The position numbers and the translations under genes are program-made. The notes below the pieces were generated by a model. It saw nothing but the letters and a program-made list of their open reading frames with translations. It did no database searches and was not told the DNA's origin. This document shows positions 1-4,666 of a stretch of DNA of 7,719 nt, piece after piece. Origin of the DNA: Bdellovibrio sp. (GTDB lineage: Bacteria; Bdellovibrionota; Bdellovibrionia; Bdellovibrionales; Bdellovibrionaceae); assembly GCA_017745015.1 (NCBI GenBank), contig JAGIAF010000169.1, positions 1-7,719 of the forward strand. Reading direction: 5' to 3'. Positions within the stretch are counted from its first letter, which is position 1. Each line of letters opens with the position of its first letter.

Positions 1-719
1 CTCTCCCCACTTATTATTTAGTGATCTCACTGACTGTGGTTCTTTCTCTTTTTTGGATTGTTCGCAGAACGACAAAGCGGGGGCTTTCTCAGCAAATTTC
101 CCTCGACCTAAGTCTTTTGATCATGGTGTTTGGATTCTTGGGCGGAAGACTCCTACACGTGATCTATGAAAGTTTCGAATACTATCGCGAAGATTTCATG
201 CGCGTCTTTTATTTCTGGGACGGCGGATTTGTTTTCTATGGCGGTATGATTTTGTCAGCCATTGCCTGCGTGATCTACTTACGTATGCGCGCACCGAAAA
301 CCTTGGAAAGCTATTTGGATCTTTTTGCTCCGGTGATGGCGTTTGCTTATGCCGCCGGCCGCGGCGCTTGTTTACTCGCCGGCTGTTGTTATGGTCGCTA
401 CTGCGATTTGCCATGGGCAATCAGTGGCCGTCACCCTGCTCCGTTATATGCCATCCTTTGGGAGCTGGGAAACTTGTGTCTCATTTTGGGACTCGAAAAA
501 TCTCGCAAGTCCCGCGATCACGGCTTCTTTGCCCAACCGGGACGCATCTTTTATATGTGGCTGATTCTGCATGGAATCGGTCGTTTGATCATGGAAGCAT
601 TCCGCGATGATTTCCGTGGGCCTACGCTAGGTTTGTCTATATCTAGTTGGATCAGCTTCGTATTGATTCTTCTGGGCGTCGGTCTCCTCTTGAAAAAGCC
701 CGTAACTTCAAAGCCTTGA
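1..719 (+). CDS. lgt: Lgt-family prolipoprotein diacylglyceryl transferase-like protein, 5' partial
   Basis: Integral membrane protein of the Lgt family, whose canonical members transfer diacylglycerol from phosphatidylglycerol to the lipobox cysteine of prolipoproteins in the inner membrane. The frame is open from base 3 and the 5' end lies outside the window. A GTG at 21 could be taken as a start, but codons before it read LPTYYL and align without gaps to the WYGLM segment of E. coli Lgt, including its essential Tyr26. About 25 residues are therefore probably missing. Counting from the GTG, visible motifs are FLGGR (39-43), WDGGFVFYGG (66-75), AGR (112-114), AGCCYGR (120-126), RHPAPLY (137-143) and GRLIMEAFR (187-195), with several hydrophobic helices between them. 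Arg114, Gly125, Arg188 and Glu192 match E. coli R143, G154, R239 and E243. Tyr73, Cys117 and Cys122 replace H103, N146 and E151. Family membership is firm; the exact activity is less certain because of these changes. Stop TGA is at 717-719. Confidence 0.85.
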   Translation, partial: LPTYYLVISLTVVLSLFWIVRRTTKRGLSQQISLDLSLLIMVFGFLGGRLLHVIYESFEYYREDFMRVFYFWDGGFVFYGGMILSAIACVIYLRMRAPKTLESYLDLFAPVMAFAYAAGRGACLLAGCCYGRYCDLPWAISGRHPAPLYAILWELGNLCLILGLEKSRKSRDHGFFAQPGRIFYMWLILHGIGRLIMEAFRDDFRGPTLGLSISSWISFVLILLGVGLLLKKPVTSKP

Positions 720-722
720 GCT

Positions 723-741
723 GTCTCATGTTGAGACTTTT
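723..741 (+). terminator. Short intrinsic terminator after the lgt-like gene
   Basis: A perfect 6-bp stem, GTCTCA (723-728) with TGAGAC (732-737), closes a 3-nt loop and is followed directly by TTTT (738-741). It begins 3 nt after the stop codon of the Lgt-like gene. The stem and T-run are short, so termination may be partial. Its position before a 160-nt gap supports a transcription boundary here. Confidence 0.5.
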
Positions 742-830
742 GACAATCGGTGACGCAATTTGGCTTTCTGTCTAAAGAGTTAAACACTCCAACACCTCTC
801 AAATCGCAATAATGGAATCTTCGCAACACT

Positions 831-859
831 TTAACATTGGCATGGCTGATGCTTTGTAT
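831..859 (+). promoter_or_regulatory. Possible promoter of the lipoprotein-yacG pair
   Basis: TTAACA (831-836) matches five of six bases of the sigma-70 -35 consensus, and TTGTAT (854-859), a weak -10, lies 17 bp downstream. Transcription would start near 866, giving a leader of about 33 nt that contains a run of eight T (875-882). This fits translation from the ATG at 899 and not from the in-frame ATG at 812, which would be upstream of the transcript start. The call rests on consensus matching by eye only. Confidence 0.3.
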
Positions 860-885
860 GGAGTTGTGAAGAAGTTTTTTTTATT

Positions 886-898
886 GAGAGAGGTTTAT
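886..898 (+). promoter_or_regulatory. Ribosome binding site that fixes the lipoprotein start at 899
   Basis: GAGAGAGG (886-893) ends 5 nt before the ATG at 899. The alternative in-frame ATG at 812 has no comparable purine-rich site, and it would place about 29 extra residues before an otherwise typical lipoprotein signal peptide (MKKLIALG...). The start at 899 is therefore chosen. Confidence 0.75.
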
Positions 899-1630
899 AT
901 GAAAAAGCTCATCGCTCTAGGAATTGCACTGACAGCGGCCTTCGGGTTCGTTGGTTGCGGCAGTAACAACGATAGCACAAACAACAACCTGAATGCCTAC
1001 AACTGTCCAATCGGTTCGACTTGGAATGGTTCGTACTGCGGCACGGTTACTGGCGGAACAAACATCACGCCGGGCACAACACAGCTACGCTACTACGACT
1101 ATATCTATTACTTCAATTACTCATGGGGTTTTGCGAGCAATGTGGCTCCGAGCTATCGCAAATCCATGCGCGTTGTTAACACAACTGTATATAAGAAGTT
1201 CTTGAAAGAAGCGATGGGCGTTTGCGATCGCAATATCTGGGGCTGGAACACAGGTTACGCAAGTTGCGATGCTTGGGCTTCAGGTTCTATGATCTTACAA
1301 ATCGACTTGGATAGCTCTTTGAAACCGACAGTCTACTTCACTGCGATTCCATCTCAACAATGGTTCTCAGCAAGTATCGGTATCGATGGCAGCGGTATGG
1401 CATACAACCCACTTGGCTTGAACCAAGGTACTTACAACTTGATCAACCAAAGCAAAGGTTTTGAGATCAGAGCAAACGGCGCAACAACAACAGCCGGCAA
1501 CAGACACTTGATCCAAATCCAAGCTGTGACTGGCACAACTGCTGACACAAATATCAACTACACGATCTACTATCCAGACAGTGCAGGTCAGCCAAAAGCA
1601 ATCTTGTCAGGAACTTTGACTCGCTACTAA
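899..1630 (+). CDS. Predicted secreted lipoprotein of unknown function
   Basis: A 243-residue protein I do not recognise. Residues 1-19 form a lipoprotein signal peptide: a KK amino end, a hydrophobic core, and a lipobox ending FVGC with Cys20 as the lipidation site. Gly is at +2, so by the E. coli rule it would be sent to the outer membrane. Residues 21-35 are an Asn/Ser/Thr-rich linker. A short Cys-containing segment follows (C36-P-I-G...W42...C47), then a Thr/Gly-rich stretch and a very aromatic stretch (about 64-78, rich in Tyr, Phe and Trp). Two more cysteines (C109, C123) flank a Trp/Gly-rich segment, so two disulfides are possible. The C-terminal half (about 130-243) has alternating hydrophobic and polar residues with many Thr, Asn and Gln, suggesting a beta-rich domain. 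Start choice follows the ribosome binding site at 886-893. yacG follows after 22 nt. Function is unknown and no enzyme motif is visible. Confidence 0.85.
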   Translation: MKKLIALGIALTAAFGFVGCGSNNDSTNNNLNAYNCPIGSTWNGSYCGTVTGGTNITPGTTQLRYYDYIYYFNYSWGFASNVAPSYRKSMRVVNTTVYKKFLKEAMGVCDRNIWGWNTGYASCDAWASGSMILQIDLDSSLKPTVYFTAIPSQQWFSASIGIDGSGMAYNPLGLNQGTYNLINQSKGFEIRANGATTTAGNRHLIQIQAVTGTTADTNINYTIYYPDSAGQPKAILSGTLTRY

Positions 1631-1652
1631 TTCTGCGCAAAAATCCAGAATT

Positions 1653-1889
1653 ATGACTGATCAACCTCAATCTAAAACAGTCAAATGCCCGCAATGCGGG
1701 CGTTTGGCATTGTACTCACCAGAAAATCCCTATCGTCCTTTCTGCTCTGAAAGATGCAAACTCATCGACCTGGGTGAATGGGCCAGCGAAGGTTATCGCA
1801 TTCCAGTGAGCCCTCAATCTTCAAGTGATTCTTTAACAATCGACGATCTCTATGATGAAGACGATGGCAGTGAAGGTCATAAGCACTAA
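1653..1889 (+). CDS. yacG: YacG-family zinc-binding protein, DNA gyrase inhibitor
   Basis: Small 78-residue cytoplasmic zinc protein. In E. coli YacG binds the GyrB subunit and inhibits DNA gyrase. The zinc ligands are visible as C12-P-Q-C15 and C31-S-E-R-C35, a C-X2-C-X15-C-X3-C pattern typical of the family. They are followed by the conserved block IDLGEWASEGYRIP (38-51). Residues 52-78 are a Ser-rich then acidic tail (DDLYDEDDG) ending in HKH, probably disordered; E. coli YacG also has a flexible tail and is somewhat shorter. The ATG at 1653 is the only Met in the frame. No clear Shine-Dalgarno sequence lies in the 22 nt between the lipoprotein stop and this ATG, so translation may depend on coupling to the upstream gene or be weak. 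A probable terminator begins at the stop codon. Family assignment is firm; activity on gyrase here is inferred. Confidence 0.9.
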   Translation: MTDQPQSKTVKCPQCGRLALYSPENPYRPFCSERCKLIDLGEWASEGYRIPVSPQSSSDSLTIDDLYDEDDGSEGHKH

Positions 1890-1936
1890 GGCTTTGCGCT
1901 TGATGAGCTCAGGAAATCCCCACTGCGAGCCTTTTT
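1888..1936 (+). terminator. Probable intrinsic terminator after yacG
   Basis: AAGGCT (1888-1893, overlapping the stop codon) pairs with AGCCTT (1928-1933). After a 3-nt bulge, CGC (1897-1899) pairs with GCG (1925-1927). A run of five T (1932-1936) follows and partly overlaps the stem. The loop is about 25 nt and holds a GAGCTC palindrome. The large loop and bulge make this weaker than the terminator after the HU gene. Confidence 0.4.
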
Positions 1937-1948
1937 CGCAAATTGCTA

Positions 1949-1977
1949 TTGACGAACGATTCTTTTTAATTTGAAAT
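1949..1977 (+). promoter_or_regulatory. Candidate promoter of the HU gene
   Basis: TTGACG (1949-1954, five of six to the -35 consensus), a 17-bp spacer, and TGAAAT (1972-1977, four of six to the -10 consensus). The spacer is AT-rich with a TTTTTAATTT stretch. Transcription would start near 1984, leaving a leader of about 80 nt before the HU start. HU genes are usually strongly expressed, which fits a dedicated promoter here. The call is from consensus matching by eye. Confidence 0.4.
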
Positions 1978-2031
1978 TCGAGACTGTCATTGGACGACGA
2001 GAATTTATCATCACGATTTAATCACAACATA

Positions 2032-2057
2032 GACACACAAAAGTGTCGCAAGAGGAG
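2032..2057 (+). promoter_or_regulatory. Leader hairpin next to a strong ribosome binding site of the HU gene
   Basis: GACAC (2032-2036) and GTGTC (2043-2047) form a perfect 5-bp stem with a 6-nt A-rich loop. A shifted register, ACAC with GTGT around AAAA, is also possible. Three nucleotides downstream is AGAGGAG (2051-2057), a strong Shine-Dalgarno sequence 5 nt before the ATG. The hairpin does not cover the site, so it may stabilise the mRNA or keep the site single-stranded; that role is inference. Confidence 0.4.
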
Positions 2058-2062
2058 TTCAC

Positions 2063-2335
2063 ATGAACAAAGCACAACTTATCGAAAAAATCGCTTCTGA
2101 AACTAAAGTTTCTAAAGCTCAAGCTGAAAACATCTTGGATTGCGCAGTTGAGAACATCAAAAAAGCAGTTAAAAAAGGTGACGATGTTAAATTGGTAGGC
2201 TTCGGTACTTTCACTAAAGCTAAACGTAAAGCTCGCACTGGTCGCAACCCACAAACTGGTAAAGCGATCAAAATCCCAGCTGCATGGGCTCCGAAATTCC
2301 GCGCTGGCGCAGAATTCAAATCAATGGTTAAGTAA
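2063..2335 (+). CDS. HU-family DNA-binding protein
   Basis: A 90-residue HU/IHF-type nucleoid protein that binds and bends DNA as a dimer. The N-terminal helical dimerisation part (MNKAQLIEKIASETKVS, residues 1-17, and helices to about 38) is followed by the GFGTF turn (46-50). The DNA-binding arm carries the signature GRNPQTGK (60-67), with Pro63 at the tip position that intercalates in HU. The C-terminal part, IPAAWAPKFRAGAEF (71-85), matches the usual family ending except that Trp75-Ala76 stands where many HU proteins have a Lys-Val pair. Length is the normal 90 residues. The start is fixed by AGAGGAG 5 nt upstream. Codon use is uniform and rich in AAA and GCT, consistent with high expression. 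It stands alone, between a candidate promoter and a strong terminator. HU versus an IHF subunit cannot be fully separated by eye, but it resembles HU. Confidence 0.95.
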   Translation: MNKAQLIEKIASETKVSKAQAENILDCAVENIKKAVKKGDDVKLVGFGTFTKAKRKARTGRNPQTGKAIKIPAAWAPKFRAGAEFKSMVK

Positions 2336-2353
2336 TCTCCTTTAAAAGAGATT
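2334..2353 (+). repeat. Small hairpin overlapping the HU stop codon
   Basis: AATCTC (2334-2339) and GAGATT (2348-2353) form a perfect 6-bp stem with an 8-nt loop. It begins within the TAA stop and lies just before the main terminator, giving two tandem hairpins in the 3' untranslated region. It has no clean T-run (CTTTCC follows), so it is more likely an mRNA 3' structure than a terminator. Confidence 0.45.
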
Positions 2354-2360
2354 CTTTCCT

Positions 2361-2392
2361 AAAAAGGGTGTTCTTCGGAACACCCTTTTTTT
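2361..2392 (+). terminator. Strong rho-independent terminator of the HU gene
   Basis: GGGTGTTC (2366-2373) pairs perfectly with GAACACCC (2378-2385) around a TTCG tetraloop closed by C-G, an exceptionally stable loop. AAAAA (2361-2365) can extend the stem with TTTTT (2386-2390), for 13 bp in all. The T-run is seven long (2386-2392). With A5 upstream, the reverse strand also has a short T-run, but no gene converges here. Confidence 0.95.
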
Positions 2393-2410
2393 ATTCCATA
2401 AACTCATTGT

Positions 2411-2470
2411 TCCCCTGCATTGCGCGTCAGTCGCGCTTGTCAGTTTCAACCTCAGGGGATAGACTTTCCC
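2411..2470 (+). promoter_or_regulatory. Structured leader of pfkA that includes its ribosome binding site
   Basis: TCCCCTG (2411-2417) pairs perfectly with CAGGGGA (2453-2459). Inside it lies a second perfect hairpin, GCGCG (2422-2426) with CGCGC (2432-2436) and a 5-nt loop. The 3' arm of the outer stem, AGGGGA, is the only Shine-Dalgarno-like sequence before pfkA, and it sits an unusually long 12-13 nt from the ATG. GGGA (2456-2459) can pair instead with TCCC (2467-2470) beside the start codon, so two exclusive folds are possible. No convincing promoter was found in 2393-2471. Regulation is inference. Confidence 0.4.
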
Positions 2471-2471
2471 A

Positions 2472-3461
2472 ATGGCAACTTTCAGTAAAAAGATTCAAAA
2501 ATTAGGTGTGTATACAAGTGGTGGCGATGCGCCCGGAATGAATGCGGCACTTCGTGCTGTAGTCAGAGTAGCAATTGCGCAAAAGCTTGAGGTTTTCGGT
2601 GTCATGCAAGGTTATGTGGGCATGATGGAAAATCATATTGCTCCACTTACTCAACGTGATGTTGCAAACATCATTCAACGTGGCGGCACCGTTATTAAAA
2701 CCGGCCGTTCAACGGAGTTCACAAAGCCTGAAGGTCGCGCGAAAGCTGCCGCTAACTTGAAAGCTCATGGCATTGATGCTCTTGTTTGCATCGGTGGTGA
2801 TGGTTCCTTCCGCGGAGCTCACGCTCTTTGGGAAGAACACCAAATTCCAGTGGTGGGCGTTCCTGGCACAATTGATAATGACATCTTTGGTTCTGATAAA
2901 ACAATCGGCTTTGATACGGCCGTCAATACAGCTTTGGAAGCCATCGACAGAATCCGTGACACAGCGGCATCTCATGATCGCTTGTTCATCGTGGAAGTGA
3001 TGGGTCGTAACTCTGGCTTCATCGCCTCTCACGTAGGCTTAGCTGGTGGTGCAGAAGAAATCTTCACTCCGGAATCAACGACGACAGTTGAAAAAGCGGT
3101 TGAGCATATCAAAGAAGGTATCTCTCGCGGCAAATCGAGTTCCATCCTTGTAACTGCTGAAGGTCAAAAACCAGGTCGTGCTTACGATCTTGCAGAAGCC
3201 ATTCGTAAAAAAACCGGTTGGGATGCGAAAGTTTGCATCTTGGGTCATCAACAGCGCGGTGGTTCTCCATCAGCTGCTGACCGCATTTTGGCGAGCCGAA
3301 TGGGCGCTGCGGCCGTGGATTCACTCTTGAAAGGTCGCTGTGACATCATGATCGGCACCGAAGGTGAAAGATTAGTTGAGGTTCCTCTCGATCTTGTAAC
3401 GAAGAGTGAGAAAAAAGCCCATCTTGACCTCGTTTCTCTAGCGAATATCCTCGCGACATAA
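2472..3461 (+). CDS. pfkA: 6-phosphofructokinase, ATP-dependent
   Basis: A 329-residue cytoplasmic enzyme that phosphorylates fructose 6-phosphate to fructose 1,6-bisphosphate, the committed step of glycolysis. Motifs in order: TSGGDAPGMN (15-24) at the nucleotide site; GGDGS (108-112) for ATP/Mg; PGTIDND (131-137), with Asp135 matching the catalytic base Asp127 of E. coli; SHDR (167-170) and MGRN (177-180) for sugar phosphate; GHQQRGGSP (258-266), with His259 and Arg262. Gly111 in GGDGS and Gly132 in PGTIDND are the residues seen in ATP-using enzymes; pyrophosphate-using enzymes carry Asp and Lys there. Arg28, Arg32 and Lys221 align with E. coli allosteric-site residues R21, R25 and K213, so effector control is plausible. 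The start is the only option: an in-frame TAG lies at 2460-2462 and the next Met is inside the nucleotide motif. Length is slightly above the usual 320. It follows a strong terminator and has its own structured leader. Confidence 0.97.
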   Translation: MATFSKKIQKLGVYTSGGDAPGMNAALRAVVRVAIAQKLEVFGVMQGYVGMMENHIAPLTQRDVANIIQRGGTVIKTGRSTEFTKPEGRAKAAANLKAHGIDALVCIGGDGSFRGAHALWEEHQIPVVGVPGTIDNDIFGSDKTIGFDTAVNTALEAIDRIRDTAASHDRLFIVEVMGRNSGFIASHVGLAGGAEEIFTPESTTTVEKAVEHIKEGISRGKSSSILVTAEGQKPGRAYDLAEAIRKKTGWDAKVCILGHQQRGGSPSAADRILASRMGAAAVDSLLKGRCDIMIGTEGERLVEVPLDLVTKSEKKAHLDLVSLANILAT

Positions 3462-3482
3462 AATTCTTGACCTCTTTTCTAG
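3422..3482 (+). repeat. Imperfect direct repeat spanning the 3' end of pfkA and the intergenic gap
   Basis: Two copies of TCTTGACCTC-(G/T)-TTTCT-(CT)-AG lie 43 nt apart: 3422-3441 within the last codons of pfkA, and 3465-3482 just after its stop. They share ten identical leading bases, then differ by one substitution and one 2-nt indel. The second copy is the left arm of the long inverted repeat ahead of the liv operon. The match is seen directly; a duplication origin is inference. Confidence 0.6.
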
Positions 3483-3535
3483 ATGCCTGAATTCTAAGGA
3501 CTATTCGCTTTAGAATTCACTAAAAAAGAGGTCAA
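3467..3535 (+). promoter_or_regulatory. Long nested inverted repeat hiding the ribosome binding site of the liv binding-protein gene
   Basis: The outer arms TTGACCTCTTTT (3467-3478) and AAAAGAGGTCAA (3524-3535) are a perfect 12-bp inverted repeat. After one mismatch, TAG (3480-3482) pairs with CTA (3520-3522, offset to complete three pairs). After a 5-nt bulge, TGAATTCTAA (3488-3497) pairs perfectly with TTAGAATTCA (3510-3519), extended by a G-T and a G-C pair, around an 8-nt loop. The 3' outer arm contains AAGAGG, the Shine-Dalgarno sequence of the gene starting at 3537, five nt from its ATG. No T-run follows on either strand, so it is not a normal intrinsic terminator. It could be a translational switch, an mRNA processing or stability element, or a protein-binding palindrome. 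Within it, TAGAAT (3511-3516) resembles a -10 box but has no good -35 partner. Confidence 0.7.
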
Positions 3536-3536
3536 C

Positions 3537-4658
3537 ATGAAACGTCTGTTTATCGCCTTGCTGATGGTGTTACCACTCCTCGCAAGCTGCACAAAAAAAG
3601 ATAATGAAATCACAATCGGAGAATACGATTCACTCACTGGTAGTGATGCGACTTTCGGTCTTAGCACGAACAAAGGTGTTCGTTTGGCGTTTGACGAAAT
3701 CAACGCTGCCGGCGGAGTGAAAGGCAAAAAATTGGCGCTGATCACTTTGGATGACCAGGGTAAGAACGAAGAAGCTGCAGCTGCAGTGACTCGTTTGATC
3801 ACGCAAAATAAAGTCACTGCGATCATCGGCGGTGTTGCCAGCGGTCGTTCCAAAGCAGCGGCTCCAATTGCTCAGGCAAAAGGGGTTCCTTTTGTTTCCC
3901 CTTCTTCCACAAATCCAGATGTGACTAAAGCTGGTGACTATGTTTTCCGCGTTTGCTTCATCGATCCATTCCAAGGTTCTGTGATGGCAAAATTTGCCCA
4001 AGAAAACTTGAAAGCTAAAAAAGTAGCGATCCTTCGCGACGTTAAAAATGACTACAGCGTGGGTTTGGCTGATGCCTTTGCCACAGACTTCAAAAAACGC
4101 GGTGGCGAAATCGTAACGGATGTCAGCTACCAAGCCGGCGACATCGATTTCAAAGCACAATTGACGCAAATTCGCTCTAAGAATCCAGATGCGATTTACG
4201 TTCCGGGTTACTACACAGAAGTGGGCCTTATTGCCCAGCAAGCTCGTCAATTGGGCATTAAAGCTCCATTGATGGGTGGCGACGGTTGGGATAGCGACAA
4301 ACTTTCTGAAATCGGAAAAGAAGCTATCAACGGCAACTACTACTCCAACCACTACACAGTTGAATCCACAGATCCTGCGGTGACTGAGTTCATTAAAAAA
4401 TTTAAAGCTAAATACAATGAAACTCCGGATGCTTTGGCCGCTCTTGGCTACGATGCTGCCAAAATCTTGGCTGCTGCCATGGAACGCGCTCCCGACTTGT
4501 CAGGCAAATCTATTCGTGATGAACTAGCTAAGACCAAAGATTTCCCTGCAGTGACTGGGAAAATCACTTTGAACGAAAACCGCGACGCCGTGAAAAGTGC
4601 CGTAGTTGTTCAAGTTGAAGGTCAAAACCGTAAATACATCACGACGGTCAGCCCTTAA
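3537..4658 (+). CDS. Branched-chain amino acid type ABC transporter substrate-binding lipoprotein (LivJ/LivK-type)
   Basis: A 373-residue type I periplasmic binding protein of the Leu/Ile/Val family that captures substrate and delivers it to the LivH-LivM permease. Residues 1-17 are a signal peptide ending in the lipobox LASC, with Cys18 as the predicted lipid anchor and Thr at +2. E. coli LivJ and LivK are soluble in the periplasm, so this one differs in being membrane-tethered. The fold is shown by ITIGEYDSLTG (25-35), GVRLAFDEINAAGGV.GKKL (47-66), VTAIIGGVASG (93-103), the ligand-region SPSSTNP (121-127), YVFRVCFIDPFQG (135-147) and the second-lobe segment DAIYVPGYYTEVG (218-230). GYDAAKIL (304-311) is also typical. 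AGAGG 5 nt upstream supports the start, though it sits inside the inverted repeat. livH follows after 8 nt. Ligand specificity cannot be read from sequence; amino acids are likely. Confidence 0.93.
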   Translation: MKRLFIALLMVLPLLASCTKKDNEITIGEYDSLTGSDATFGLSTNKGVRLAFDEINAAGGVKGKKLALITLDDQGKNEEAAAAVTRLITQNKVTAIIGGVASGRSKAAAPIAQAKGVPFVSPSSTNPDVTKAGDYVFRVCFIDPFQGSVMAKFAQENLKAKKVAILRDVKNDYSVGLADAFATDFKKRGGEIVTDVSYQAGDIDFKAQLTQIRSKNPDAIYVPGYYTEVGLIAQQARQLGIKAPLMGGDGWDSDKLSEIGKEAINGNYYSNHYTVESTDPAVTEFIKKFKAKYNETPDALAALGYDAAKILAAAMERAPDLSGKSIRDELAKTKDFPAVTGKITLNENRDAVKSAVVVQVEGQNRKYITTVSP

Positions 4659-4666
4659 GGAGCTTC

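Noticed and set aside
740..745. Exact TTGACA promoter -35 box after the lgt-like gene
   Set aside because: No acceptable -10 box lies 16-18 bp downstream (GCTTTC region), and it overlaps the T-run of the terminator.
812..898. Longer version of the lipoprotein gene starting at the ATG at 812
   Set aside because: No ribosome binding site precedes 812, the added residues do not look like part of a signal peptide, and 899 has both a good site and a standard lipoprotein leader.
2393..2471. Promoter for pfkA in the gap after the HU terminator
   Set aside because: CATAAA (2397-2402) could be a -10 box, but its -35 would fall in the terminator stem with a poor match. No convincing alternative was seen.
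3483..3497. Four-codon mini-ORF (MPEF, stop) in the liv leader
   Set aside because: It has no ribosome binding site and is too short to judge.
3463..3513. Leucine-rich leader peptide for attenuation ahead of the liv operon
   Set aside because: One frame reads several Leu codons before a TAG at 3511, but it has no ATG, GTG or TTG start with a ribosome binding site, and no terminator with a T-run follows.
3467..3535. Inverted repeat as the intrinsic terminator of pfkA
   Set aside because: The 3' arm is followed by CAACATG, with no T-run. The reverse strand has none either. Some termination cannot be excluded but the sequence does not show it.
3630..4352. 240-residue open frame on the minus strand
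   Set aside because: It lies wholly inside the binding-protein gene, its protein has no recognisable family features, and the plus-strand gene is unmistakable.
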